The notes under the pieces: model-generated | Told to the model about the DNA's origin: nothing | Database searches by the model: none | The model's input: only the letters and a program-made list of their open reading frames with translations | Part shown: in pieces, positions 51,852 to 61,518 of the stretch | Position numbering within the stretch: the first letter of the stretch is position 1 | Layout of the letters: every line of letters starts with the position of its first letter | Origin: CBDESM01 sp965242485 | GTDB taxonomy: Bacteria > Chloroflexota > Dehalococcoidia > Bin125 | Assembly: GCA_965242485.1 (NCBI GenBank) | Contig: CBDESM010000003.1 | Span: 558,001 to 622,000, forward strand | Reading direction: 5' to 3' | Length of the DNA: 64,000 nt | Made by a program: the position numbers and the translations under genes

Positions 51852-52273
51852 CCACCCCGCACCAGACCGTGATCCCGACCCTGCGCTACGAGAACGCGCC
51901 GGCGGCGATCGACTGGCTCTGCGCCAACCTCGGCTTCCGCGAGCAGTTCGTCGTCCGCGACGGCGACACGGTGCACCACGCGCAGCTCGAATTCCGCGGC
52001 TCGCTGATCATGCTCGGCTCGCTCGGCAACCACCCGGAGCTGCCCTGGCTCGACCAGATCGCGCAGCGCGGCAGCACCAATCTGACCGCGGAATCCGCCG
52101 CGCAGGTGGACGAACTGCACGCGCGCGCAGTCGCCGCCGGCGCGGAGATCATGCAGCCGATCACCGATACCGACTACGGCTCCCACGCCTTCACTTGCGC
52201 CGATCCGGAAGGCAACCATTGGCACGTCGGCACTTACGACGCGCTCGCCGAAGACGGCTCCCCGGACGGCTGA
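51848..52273 (+). CDS. VOC-family protein, second cluster copy 1
   Basis: 141 residues. Core: TVIPTLRYENAPAAIDWLCA, VHHAQLEFRGSLIMLGS, VDELHARAVAAGAEIMQPIT and DPEGNHWHVGTYD. Different from the five-copy array in the DPEGNHWHxGTY ending, and closest to the next gene. Its ATG overlaps the YyaL stop, so the two are coupled. Ligand unknown. Confidence 0.88.
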
Positions 52274-52301
52274 CGACGGCCCATCGGGAAAGGAACAGGC
52301 C

Positions 52302-52730
52302 ATGACCGCTCAGCGCCAGACCGTGATCCCGTCCCTCCGCTACGACGACGCGGCAGCCGCGATCGAGTGGCTCTGCGCCAATCTCGGCTTCCGTGAGCAC
52401 TTCGTCGTGCGCGGCGAGGGCGGCCGCATCGAACACGCGCAGCTCGAATTCCGCGGCAGCCTCGTCATGCTCGGCTCCGTCGGCAGCGACCCCGAGTACC
52501 GGTGGGTCGACAACGTGGCCCATGTCGGCAGCACCAACCTGACCGCCGAATCCGCCGCCCACGTCGATGAACTGCACGCCCGCGCGGTCGCCGCCGGTGC
52601 CGCGATCATCATGCCGCTGGAAGACACCGACTACGGCTCGCACGCCTTCACCTGCGCCGACCCCGAGGGCAACCACTGGCACATCGGCACCTATGACGCT
52701 CTCGCCGATGACGGCTCCTCGGCCGACTGA
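52302..52730 (+). CDS. VOC-family protein, second cluster copy 2
   Basis: 142 residues, near-duplicate of the preceding gene: TVIPSLRYDDAAAAIEWLCA, IEHAQLEFRGSLVMLGSVGS, VDELHARAVAAGAAIIMPLE and DPEGNHWHIGTYD. GGGAAAGGAA precedes the ATG, 28 bp after copy 1. Duplicate VOC domains often form one active dimer, so the two products may pair. Confidence 0.88.
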   Translation: MTAQRQTVIPSLRYDDAAAAIEWLCANLGFREHFVVRGEGGRIEHAQLEFRGSLVMLGSVGSDPEYRWVDNVAHVGSTNLTAESAAHVDELHARAVAAGAAIIMPLEDTDYGSHAFTCADPEGNHWHIGTYDALADDGSSAD

Positions 52731-52853
52731 CGACCGCCCGCGCACGCACTGCAAACGGCGGGCGAACACCGCTCGAACAATCGCCGCGTACCTTCGCTGC
52801 AGGGCGGGGACGCGCGTCGCGACGAGGCGCGCGGCAAGCACGCGGAGGATTCC

Positions 52854-53381
52854 ATGAATCGCGTCGCACTCGGAATTTTGTTGACCATCGCCGCGCTGAT
52901 CGTCGCCGCTTGCTCGGGCGGGCACGGCGACGGCGAATCGCGCGAGGGCCCCGGCGAACACGGCGGCGCGGCACACGACCGGTCGGGCGAGGGCGGCGGC
53001 GAGCAGGACGGCGAAGAGTCGGCCGTCCAGTACGACAAGTCGGAGACCTACGACCAAGTCCGCGGCGGCGCGCGGCTGATCCTCTCCTACGACGCCGTCG
53101 CGAACGCCTTCACCGGCACCGTCGAGAACACGACCGACGCCGTGCTCGACAATGTCCGCGTCGAGATCCACCTCTCCAACGGAATCGAGCTCGGCCCGAC
53201 CGAACCCGGCGATCTCGCCCCCGGCGAGCGCCGCCCGATCACCCTGCCCGCCTCGGAAGAGGCATTCAGCACCTGGAACGCGCACCCGGAGGTCGGCCGC
53301 GAGGAGGCCAACCACGTCTCCGACCGCCAAGAGTCCGGCGGGCAGGACGGCGAGCACGGCGGCGGGGGCGACAGCGATTAG
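52854..53381 (+). CDS. lipoprotein with beta-sandwich-like domain
   Basis: 175 residues. Signal peptide ILLTIAALIVAAC with lipobox Cys at residue 20, then a His/Gly/Glu-rich linker. The mature domain (about 68-150) reads GGARLILSYDAVANAFTGTV, NTTDAVLDNVRVEIHLSNGI and PGDLAPGERRPITLP, which resembles FxLYD-type sandwich modules. The tail is again His/Gly/Asp-rich and could bind metal. GGAGG precedes the ATG. Confidence 0.82.
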   Translation: MNRVALGILLTIAALIVAACSGGHGDGESREGPGEHGGAAHDRSGEGGGEQDGEESAVQYDKSETYDQVRGGARLILSYDAVANAFTGTVENTTDAVLDNVRVEIHLSNGIELGPTEPGDLAPGERRPITLPASEEAFSTWNAHPEVGREEANHVSDRQESGGQDGEHGGGGDSD

Positions 53382-53424
53382 GCTGCGCGGGGAGCGGCGC
53401 GATCGCGCCGGGAGGAGCAGCGAC

Positions 53425-54432
53425 ATGTCTCGACGCATCGGCATCGGTTTCGACTGGCAGGGCAAACTCGACTACGACCGCGCGCTCGCGCGCGCCCAAG
53501 TCGCCGACGAGGTCGGGATCGACTCGATCTGGGTCGCCGAAGCCTGGGGCCGGGACGCCTTCACCACCCTGACCCTGCTCGCCGACCGCACGGAGAAGAT
53601 CCAGATCGCGACGGGCATCGTCAACATCTACTCGCGCACCCCGGCCGCGCTGGCGCAGCACTTCGCCACCGTCGACGAGCTCTCCGAGGGCCGCGTCATC
53701 GTCGGCCTCGGCAACTCCGGCCCGCAGGTGATCGAGCACTTCCACGGCGTCCCCTTCCAGCCCGCCTTCACCCGCATGCGCGAGTACGTCTCGATCATGC
53801 AGACCCTCTTCCGCGGCGAGAAGCTGGTCCACGAGGGCAAGCTCTTCAACCTCGAACGCGGCTTCACCCTCCGCTTCGAAACCTTCCGCAAGGAACTGCC
53901 GATCTACCTCGCCACGCTCAACCCAAAGTCGGTCCAGATGACCGCCGAAATCTCCGACGGCTGGCTGCCGATCATGATCCCGATCGACCGCCTCCAAGAG
54001 GAGATCGGCCAGGTCAACCAGTGGGTCCGCGACGCCGGCAAGGACCCGGCCGACTTCACGATCCGCGCGCCCGGCGGCGTCACCGTCGCCAACACGCCCG
54101 AGGCGCAGGCACGCGCGCGGCAGGGACAGGCGGGCACGCTCGCCTTCTACTGCGCGCGGATGGGCGAGTTCTACTACCGCCAGCTCTCCCGCCAAGGCTA
54201 CGAAGACGAAGCCAACGCCGTCCGCATCGCCTGGAACGACGGCGGCGCCGGCGCGGCCGCCCAAACCGTCCCCGAAGACATGCTGCACCAGTTCGGCTTC
54301 GTCGGCACCACCGAGGAATGCGTCGCCCGCCTAGAGCAGGAAGCCGCCGCCGGCGCCACCCTCCACAGCGCCAACATCATGGAAGAAAACCCCGACGAGT
54401 TCGGCAAAATCCTCGAAGCCCTCAAAGGCTGA
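53425..54432 (+). CDS. LLM-class (luciferase-like) flavin-dependent oxidoreductase
   Basis: 335 residues, a TIM barrel of the bacterial luciferase/F420 group. Segments: IGIGFDWQGKLDYDRALARA, GIDSIWVAEAWGRDAFTTLT, IQIATGIVNIYSRTPAALAQ, VDELSEGRVIVGLGNSGPQV and YLATLNPKSVQMTAEISDGW. Members use F420 or reduced FMN to oxidise or reduce diverse organics. Codons end mostly in C, unlike genes in the first 38 kb. GGGAGGAG precedes the ATG. Substrate not deducible. Confidence 0.92.
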   Translation: MSRRIGIGFDWQGKLDYDRALARAQVADEVGIDSIWVAEAWGRDAFTTLTLLADRTEKIQIATGIVNIYSRTPAALAQHFATVDELSEGRVIVGLGNSGPQVIEHFHGVPFQPAFTRMREYVSIMQTLFRGEKLVHEGKLFNLERGFTLRFETFRKELPIYLATLNPKSVQMTAEISDGWLPIMIPIDRLQEEIGQVNQWVRDAGKDPADFTIRAPGGVTVANTPEAQARARQGQAGTLAFYCARMGEFYYRQLSRQGYEDEANAVRIAWNDGGAGAAAQTVPEDMLHQFGFVGTTEECVARLEQEAAAGATLHSANIMEENPDEFGKILEALKG

Positions 54433-54436
54433 GCGC

Positions 54437-54601
54437 GGGCAGTGTCGTCCTCGTAAGCGCGGTCCGCCAGCAACATCGGTGCGCCCCCTGCCACCGGGCC
54501 GCCTAGGCGGCGCTCATCCCCGCTTCGACCAGGCGCACCGCGCACAGCCTCGTCTCGAACGAGTAGCGCACCCACAACTGTGCTCCATTACCACCAGCCA
54601 T
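54437..54601 (-). pseudogene. transposase remnants
   Basis: Two short fossils on the minus strand. From ATG 54601 to a TAG at 54503, a 32-residue peptide contains VRYSFETRLCAVRLVEAGMS, matching the N-terminal helix-turn-helix of IS481/IS3-type transposases, then stops. At about 54437-54493 another frame reads GGAPMLLADRAYEDDTAR, like the first catalytic Asp region (LLADKAYDSD) of IS5-type transposases. Both are too short to act. The stretch is a decayed insertion site beside the giant surface gene. Elsewhere in 54433-54765 I see only the inverted repeats listed separately. Confidence 0.5.
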
Positions 54602-54722
54602 CGGGGCCTCCTGCTTAGACTGGCGTCTCGTTCAACAACAGCAAGCCCTCCCTAGAGTGAACAGGTCTTAGGAACATCACCGATTCAGCACCAATCGGCC
54701 TAGGGGTGGTTATGTCGATGTG

Positions 54723-54770
54723 GCCGGTTGACGCATAACCGGCGCTCCCATAGCCTGTGCCGGTTATGCG
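54723..54770. repeat. nested inverted repeats overlapping the start of the giant gene
   Basis: CGCATAACCGGC (54732-54743) and GCCGGTTATGCG (54759-54770) are perfect 12-bp arms with a 15-nt loop. A third copy GCCGGTT (54723-54729) pairs with AACCGGC (54737-54743). The right arm contains the ATG at 54766. This could be a regulator site, an mRNA hairpin hiding the start codon, or an insertion-sequence end. Confidence 0.65.
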
Positions 54771-57700
54771 CGGGGCAGGGTTGGGCAGGGTGATGGCGCG
54801 TTGGTTGGCGATCTTGGCGATGCGAGGTTCTCGGATTTGGTTTCTCGCGATCTTCGTCGCTCTCGTCCTCTCTGCCGGCTTGGTTGAACGCAGTGCGGAG
54901 GCGCAGGTGCCGGATTTGACGTTTGTATCGGGGACGGCGGGCGGGTCCATGGTTGCGTTGACATTTTCTTCGGCGATCCGGGCTTCGCCCAAACCCGCTA
55001 CATCGTTGTTCAATGTATATGAATTACCGGGTTATTCGGAGCCGGGGGTCGCATCTTTATCGGTATCCGGGGCGACGATCACGTTGACTTTGAGCAATGC
55101 GATTGAGGCGGGAAGTGGAGTTGAAGTATGGCTTTGCCTTGACGATACCACCTGCGGTGGCAATTTGCTCACGGCGGCGAACGGCGCGACGATGGCGGGC
55201 CATCAGAAGCTGAGTCCGATCAGCGCGCCCGCGGCCGCGTTCAGTTACGCTTCGGTCAAGGGGTACCGCGTGCATATCTATTTCGATTCCGCGATCACCA
55301 CGACGCAATTGCCGGCGAGCAGCGCCTTCAGTTTCAGCGGCCACACGACTGATATTTTGAACGTGCTCTGGAACGCCGATCATGTCGAACTGACGCTTTC
55401 CCGCCCGGTCGCGAACGGCAGCGAGCCGGATATTTCTTATACCAAGCCGGCCTCGAATCCGCTGACCTCGGCGGGCGGAGACGTTGCAAATTTCAACATC
55501 AAGAGCAGCAGTTCGACGACGTTCAGCGACCCCGGCCCGGTCATTACCGGATTGGTCGCATCGGGCGATATGCTCACCCTGACGTCGGATATAACACTGA
55601 CTGCTCCAACCGGCGCTTCGGCCTCCGACTTCAAGGTCTGCACCGCTTGGTCGGCGACGACCGGCGAGCACGGCGGCTGCACTGACGCGAGCGCATCGGT
55701 GATATCGGGAACCTCGATCACGCTCACCTTCCCCAGCGGAACGCTGCCGGTAAATACGAAGCTCTGGCTGCGCTATACCGCCCAGAAAGTCAATCGCCTG
55801 CGCGACTCGTCCGACGCGATGCGCCGGCTGGCGGTGATCGAGACGCATCCATTCACGATCGCCGGAGCTTTGCCGACTGCATCGAGCGGCAGCGTGAACG
55901 GCAGCTCGATCTCGATCAGCTTCAGCGGCGCATTGAAGACCGCGACTGCGCTGGAGGCATCCGCCTTCAGCTTCACGCCCGCCAACACCGCCAGCGCCGC
56001 TTCCGCGAGCGGCACTACGCTCAGCCTCACGCTCGGCACGGCGGTCGCGGAAGGCGCGTCGCTGGCCATTTCATACTCGCCGCCCGCGAGTCCGGCCGTC
56101 GCCTTGGAGGCGCAGGACGGGCGCGGGATTGCCGCGTTTTCCCTGAATTTGACCAACGCGACCGACACGGCGCCGGCCTTGTCGTCGGCGTCCGTGAACG
56201 GCAATACCTTGTCGCTGACCTTCGACCAGTCGCTGAAGCAGACATCGGTTCCGGCCGCGTCGGCCTTCGCCGCAACCATCGCCGGGACCGCGACATCGGT
56301 CAGCAACGTCGCGATCAGCGGTCGTACGGTGACCCTCACCCTCGCGACCGCTGCAGCCCATAACGATGCGGTCACGATTGCCTACACCCCGCCCTCGCAG
56401 AATCCGCTGACCGATTCCAGCGGCAATGACGCAGCCGCGATTTCCGCGCGTTCGGTGGCCAACAACACGCCGGCGCCGCTGCCGACGCTCTCGACGGCGA
56501 CCGTGGACGGCAGCGCGGTCACGCTCGCGTTCAGCGGCGCGCTCAGCGCGAACACGGCGCTGTCAACCGCGAGCTTCTCCTTCTCGCCGGCGAACTCGGT
56601 TACGGCTGCCAGCGCCAGCGGCACGACCGTCACGATCACGCTGGGCACAGCCCTGTCGGAGGGCGCCGCGTCGTCAATCACCTACACGGCGCCCGCGACC
56701 GCGACGGACGGCATCCAAGCGGCGGACGGGAGAGCGGTCGCGAGTTTCGCTTCCTCGCTCGTGAACAATACCGATACCGCGCCGGTGGCAGATTCGATTG
56801 CGGTCAACGGGGCCGCGCTGAAGATCGTGTTCGACCAGGCATTAGCTACTACCTCAGTGCCGGCGGCTACCGCGTTCACGGTGAAAGTCGGGACGATGAC
56901 GAATGCCGTGACCGCTGTCGCGATCTCGGATCGCACGGTTACTTTGACATTGACCAGCGCAGCAACTCACAGTGATGCCGTAACTGTAGCGTACAGCCGT
57001 CCAGCGGCGAATCCCTTGAAGGACGGCACGAACAATCAGGTCGCCGACTTCGGGCCGAGCTCGGCGACGAACAATACCCCTGTTCCGTTGCCGACCCTGA
57101 GCAGCGCCGCCGTCAACGGCAGCTCGGTGACGTTGACGTTCTCGGGCTCGCTGAAGAACAACTCCGCCCTGGCGGCGGGCGCATTCAGTTTCACGCCCGC
57201 GACGACGGTGAGCAGCGCCAGCGCGAGCGGCACGACTGCCACGATCACCCTGCAGCAGCGCGTCGCCGACGGCGCGACGCTTTCTATAAGTTATACAGAG
57301 CCGGAAACTGCATCGTCCGGCCTGCAAGCGGCGGATGGCAGGTCGATCGCGGATTTCAGCATGTCGCTGGTGAATAATACCGACGACGCCCCGACCGCTG
57401 CGAGCGCGGAAACGAACGTCGCCGGCACCGAGATCGCCGTCTCGTTCAGCGAAGCGCTGACGACCGATGCATCGGGAACGCCGGCGGCATCAGCGTTCTC
57501 GATCACGGGTTCGGCCGCGGCGAGCAGCGTGGCGGTCAGCGGCAGCACGGCAACGATCACGCTGGCTTCAGCGGTCGCCGAGGGTGCTGCCCTCAACCTT
57601 GCGTATGCGAAACCGACTTCCGGCGGCGTCTTCAAAGATGCGGATCAAGGCCGGCTCGATGTCGCGGCGTTCTCGATCTCGGTGACCAATCGGACGGATG

Positions 57701-60700
57701 TAGCGCCGGTCGTTTCCGGCAGCATCGTCGGCAACGGCTCGACGATCTCGATCACGTTCGATCAAACTCTCGCGTCGACCGTTCCCGCAGCCGGCGCATT
57801 CGCGCTCACCGGCACGACGGCGACGGTATCGACGGTGGCGATCAACGCCGCGACGGTCGCGCTGTCGCTGTCGGCCTCGCTCAAAGAAGGCGCATCGGTT
57901 TCATTGGCCTATGCGCCGCCGTCCAGCGGGAAGCTCGCGGACCCGAGCGGGAACGCGGTCGCGGCGTTCACCTTGGCAATCGCCAACCAGACGGACACGG
58001 CGCCGGTTCCGCTCTCGGCCGCGGTCGCGGGAACGCAATTGACGATCACGTTCGATCAAGCGCTGGATTCGGCATCGGTACCGGCCGCGGCGGCGTTCGC
58101 GGTTTCAGTTGCCGGGAATGCCCGGAGCATATCGAACGTCCAACTCTCGGGCTCGACCGCTACGCTCACGCTGGCTTCCGCGGTACGGCGCGGGGAGGCC
58201 GTCACCGCGTCTTACACCAAACCGGCAGCCTCGCCGCTGCGCGATTCTTCAATGCTGGCCACCGTTTCTTTCGCGTCGCTTTCCGTCGTGAACCGGAGCC
58301 GCGCGATGGCGCTGAACGCGTCCGTGGATGGCTCGTCCGGCACGATCAGTTTTGACAGCGCCTTGGTCGCGGACAGCATGCTGGATACGGCGGCGTTCGT
58401 GTTCAGCCCGCGCTACATCGTGAGCAGCGCCGCCGCTACTGGCAGCAAGGTGCAGATCACATTCCAAGCGCCGGTCGTTGAGATTGATGCCGGCATTACG
58501 CTTGACTACGACGCGGCTGCGGCTTCCATGCATCCGCTCCGGGATTCAATCGGCGCGCTGCCCTCGTTCGCACTATCCGTGGCCAATAATACCGATACGG
58601 TGCCGGTCGTCTATCTCCCGGATAGCTATGTTGACGGGGACAGTGTCAGGTTGGTGTTCGATCAGGATTTGGACAGCCGCTTGCCGGATGCCGGGCAGTT
58701 CACGATCTCCGGCAGCACGGCTACCGTGACGGGGATCAATCTGGTCAACGGCACTACACCGCCCATCGCCACGTTGACGCTGACCCTGAGCGCAGCGGTG
58801 CAGGAAGACGCGGCGATCACGGTCGGCTACGCGAAATCAGAGACGGCGACGAAGAATTTGCGGGACCCTGAGGGAAACGACGTGGCCGCGTTCTCGCATG
58901 CAATAACCAACCAGACGGACACGGCGCCGGAGGCGGTGACGGCGACGGTTGACGGCGCGACGATTCTGGTGGCATTCGATCAAGATCTCAAGCCCGCGGC
59001 ATCCGTCGTCCCCTCGCACTTCAGCTTGAGCGGCACCAGCCGCACCGTTGCCAGCGGCGAGGTCCGCAACGCGAACGGGCGCGGCCTGCTCGAGCTTTCG
59101 CTGAACGGCGACGTGCATGAGACCGATATCGTCAAGCTCTCGTACGCGCGGCCGAGCGATTATAGCGGTGCCATAGCAGTGCAGGACCCGGAAGGCAACA
59201 ACGCCGAACTGAGCAATTATCTTCTGACGAATTTGACGGATACTGCGGCCGTACTCGTCTCGGCGACGGCCGACGGTTCGACTCTCGCGTTGCTCTTTGA
59301 CCAGCCGCTGGCCAGCCAAGCGCCCGCGATCACGGCGTTCTCCGTATCCGGCAGCGGCAGGTCGGTGACCGGCGCCGCGGTCGCGGATCGAACCGTGACG
59401 CTGACCGTCAGCCCTCCCTTCAAGGACAAGGCGGTGGAGACCAGCGGCAGCGTCTCGTACACCCAGCCCGAGTCTGACGGACTGCAAGACGACGATGGCA
59501 ATTTTTCCGAGTCGTTCGCCGGGGCGGCGCTGCTGAACGAGACCGATACGATTCCAAAGATCGTCGGCGGCATCACGGGTGATAAAGACAAGATGAACAT
59601 CACGTTCGATCAGCCGATCCGGGAGACGCCGTTGATCGCGGCATCCGCATTTTCATTGAGCGGTACTTCTAGAACGATTGTCAATGTCGCGATTTCGGGC
59701 GAAACTTTGACGCTGACGCTTGACGCGCTGCTCAAAGAGGGCAACGACGATGTGAAATTATCGTATGCGCCGCCCGCCATGAATCCGCTGCAGGATCGAT
59801 CCATGCCGGCCAATCTGGTCGCTGGCTTCACCCTGGCGGTGAACAACGTGACCGATGTCGGCCCGACCTTGGAATACGGATACGTCTCGAACAAGCAGGC
59901 CGTGTTGGTATTCGACCAGTTGCTCTCGCCCGCATCCGCGCCGAGCTTGCCCTCAACGTTGTGCGATCCGGGAGTGATGTGTCCTCCCGGCGTGCGGATT
60001 TTGGAGTCGGGAGCGGTGCTCGAGGCATCAGGATTCGAAGTCAGGGGACGGGAGCTGGTGGTGAAACTCCAAGACGATGCCAGTCCTGACAATATCGTGA
60101 AATTCCGCTACGACGAGGAGCATAAAGAACATATGGAATTTGCGGATACGTCGAGTCCCGGCAATCCGGTGAAGACGATCAGTCCGACGGCGCTGCTCAA
60201 TCTAGCCGTGGCCGGGAAGATCGACGGCGATGAGGCGATCTTGCGGTTCGGAACGGCATTGGGCGGCAGCGCGGCGCCCAGCGCGTTCACCGTCACCTCC
60301 GACGGGCAAGAGATCCAGATCGCGATGGCGAGCAGTGCAGATAAGAAAACAACGCTGACGCTGGCCTCGGCGGTTGCCGACGGAGCGGATGTGCGGGCGT
60401 CGTATGCGGCGCAACCCGGCGGACTGTCGGGAACGGCGGCGACGGGCGATGCCGTGCTGGTCCCCTCGTTCGATATCGCGTTGGCGAATTGCACGGATGC
60501 CGACCCGGTACCGGCATCGATCACGGCCTACAGCCGGCAGGTGCGGATCACATTCGACCAAGCGGTTCGCGCCGCCGGGCGACTGGAGGCGGCGTTCTCC
60601 GTAATCGTGAACGGAGCGTTGAATTCAATTGCGTCCGCTGAAGCATCTGGAGACATAGTCACGTTGCATCTCCGCGCGGAAATTGCCGAAGGCGACGCGG

Positions 60701-61458
60701 TCACCGTCGCCTATGCGCCGGCTGGCGGAAACCATTTGCTCGATATCGAGCCGGGAGAGCGGCACGCGGCATGCCGGCAGGGCGGGGCGGGGAGCACGGC
60801 GCCGCAATTCAGCCGCGCCGCCGTCAATCGGGTGGCGCGGCCGCCGGCGCCGATCTCGGGCACGGTGAGGGACCGCATCGTGCGGGTGCGGTTTGACGAC
60901 GCGCTCGACCGCTCGCAGGTGCCGGCGGGGACGGCGTTCTCGATGACGGCCGGCGCGCGGGTGCTGCGGGTCCTGGCCGTCCGCGGGAACCTCTTGGAGC
61001 TCGAATTGAGCCGGCCGCCGGCATGGGATCGTTCGGTGCGGCTGAGTTACGGGCCGCCCGCCTCCGGGGCCCTGGCGGATCCGGGTGGGCTGCAGGTGGA
61101 GGCGTTCCGCCGACTGCGGCTGGAAAATCTGACCGAAGGGCCGCGGCCCGTGCGGATCCTCGGCACGGGCCGGACGATCATCGTGGAGTTCGACAAGGAG
61201 CTCGATCCGGGCCGGCGGGCGCCGAGCACGACCTGGTGGGTGCACTCGCTGGATTTCCTCGTCGCGGTGCGCACCTGGGCGCCGAGCGGGCGGACGGCGG
61301 TGATCGAGCTGGAGGAGCCGGGGCTGCGGCCGGGGGCGCACGCCTTCCTGGTCCACGTCGCGGAGCTGCCCTACCGGACGAAGCTGGCGGACCGGTTCGG
61401 GTACCGGGTGGCGACGTTCGTGCTGCCGATCGAGAACTTCACCCGGGAATCTCCGTAA
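54766..61458 (+). CDS. giant secreted Swm-type repeat protein
   Basis: 2230 residues from ATG 54766 (a GTG at 54757 adds three). A signal peptide (FLAIFVALVLSAGLVERSAEA) is followed by about 20 beta-sandwich repeats of about 100 residues of the SWM/SwmB repeat family, first noted in cyanobacterial motility protein SwmB. Each has a start like SSASVNGNTLSLTFDQSL, a middle TVTLTL segment, YTPP or YAPP, and an NxTDTAP junction. Repeats 4-8 alternate between FSGAL and FDQSL types, a two-repeat super-unit. Repeats become divergent toward the C-terminus (about 1700 on) and the gene is less GC-rich there than at 61 kb. No transmembrane or sorting motif is seen. Likely adhesion or surface-layer function. 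Confidence 0.9.
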   Translation: MRGAGLGRVMARWLAILAMRGSRIWFLAIFVALVLSAGLVERSAEAQVPDLTFVSGTAGGSMVALTFSSAIRASPKPATSLFNVYELPGYSEPGVASLSVSGATITLTLSNAIEAGSGVEVWLCLDDTTCGGNLLTAANGATMAGHQKLSPISAPAAAFSYASVKGYRVHIYFDSAITTTQLPASSAFSFSGHTTDILNVLWNADHVELTLSRPVANGSEPDISYTKPASNPLTSAGGDVANFNIKSSSSTTFSDPGPVITGLVASGDMLTLTSDITLTAPTGASASDFKVCTAWSATTGEHGGCTDASASVISGTSITLTFPSGTLPVNTKLWLRYTAQKVNRLRDSSDAMRRLAVIETHPFTIAGALPTASSGSVNGSSISISFSGALKTATALEASAFSFTPANTASAASASGTTLSLTLGTAVAEGASLAISYSPPASPAVALEAQDGRGIAAFSLNLTNATDTAPALSSASVNGNTLSLTFDQSLKQTSVPAASAFAATIAGTATSVSNVAISGRTVTLTLATAAAHNDAVTIAYTPPSQNPLTDSSGNDAAAISARSVANNTPAPLPTLSTATVDGSAVTLAFSGALSANTALSTASFSFSPANSVTAASASGTTVTITLGTALSEGAASSITYTAPATATDGIQAADGRAVASFASSLVNNTDTAPVADSIAVNGAALKIVFDQALATTSVPAATAFTVKVGTMTNAVTAVAISDRTVTLTLTSAATHSDAVTVAYSRPAANPLKDGTNNQVADFGPSSATNNTPVPLPTLSSAAVNGSSVTLTFSGSLKNNSALAAGAFSFTPATTVSSASASGTTATITLQQRVADGATLSISYTEPETASSGLQAADGRSIADFSMSLVNNTDDAPTAASAETNVAGTEIAVSFSEALTTDASGTPAASAFSITGSAAASSVAVSGSTATITLASAVAEGAALNLAYAKPTSGGVFKDADQGRLDVAAFSISVTNRTDVAPVVSGSIVGNGSTISITFDQTLASTVPAAGAFALTGTTATVSTVAINAATVALSLSASLKEGASVSLAYAPPSSGKLADPSGNAVAAFTLAIANQTDTAPVPLSAAVAGTQLTITFDQALDSASVPAAAAFAVSVAGNARSISNVQLSGSTATLTLASAVRRGEAVTASYTKPAASPLRDSSMLATVSFASLSVVNRSRAMALNASVDGSSGTISFDSALVADSMLDTAAFVFSPRYIVSSAAATGSKVQITFQAPVVEIDAGITLDYDAAAASMHPLRDSIGALPSFALSVANNTDTVPVVYLPDSYVDGDSVRLVFDQDLDSRLPDAGQFTISGSTATVTGINLVNGTTPPIATLTLTLSAAVQEDAAITVGYAKSETATKNLRDPEGNDVAAFSHAITNQTDTAPEAVTATVDGATILVAFDQDLKPAASVVPSHFSLSGTSRTVASGEVRNANGRGLLELSLNGDVHETDIVKLSYARPSDYSGAIAVQDPEGNNAELSNYLLTNLTDTAAVLVSATADGSTLALLFDQPLASQAPAITAFSVSGSGRSVTGAAVADRTVTLTVSPPFKDKAVETSGSVSYTQPESDGLQDDDGNFSESFAGAALLNETDTIPKIVGGITGDKDKMNITFDQPIRETPLIAASAFSLSGTSRTIVNVAISGETLTLTLDALLKEGNDDVKLSYAPPAMNPLQDRSMPANLVAGFTLAVNNVTDVGPTLEYGYVSNKQAVLVFDQLLSPASAPSLPSTLCDPGVMCPPGVRILESGAVLEASGFEVRGRELVVKLQDDASPDNIVKFRYDEEHKEHMEFADTSSPGNPVKTISPTALLNLAVAGKIDGDEAILRFGTALGGSAAPSAFTVTSDGQEIQIAMASSADKKTTLTLASAVADGADVRASYAAQPGGLSGTAATGDAVLVPSFDIALANCTDADPVPASITAYSRQVRITFDQAVRAAGRLEAAFSVIVNGALNSIASAEASGDIVTLHLRAEIAEGDAVTVAYAPAGGNHLLDIEPGERHAACRQGGAGSTAPQFSRAAVNRVARPPAPISGTVRDRIVRVRFDDALDRSQVPAGTAFSMTAGARVLRVLAVRGNLLELELSRPPAWDRSVRLSYGPPASGALADPGGLQVEAFRRLRLENLTEGPRPVRILGTGRTIIVEFDKELDPGRRAPSTTWWVHSLDFLVAVRTWAPSGRTAVIELEEPGLRPGAHAFLVHVAELPYRTKLADRFGYRVATFVLPIENFTRESP

Positions 61459-61518
61459 GCGCCCGTATGCGCAGACGCCCTTGCCCCGCCCGCCCTGCCG
61501 CGCCTCCGGCTGCCGCGA

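Noticed and set aside
53379..53384. TAGGCT before the LLM oxidoreductase as a -10 element
   Set aside because: The TAG is the lipoprotein stop codon, the distance to the ATG is 40 nt, and a GGAGG ribosome site is present.
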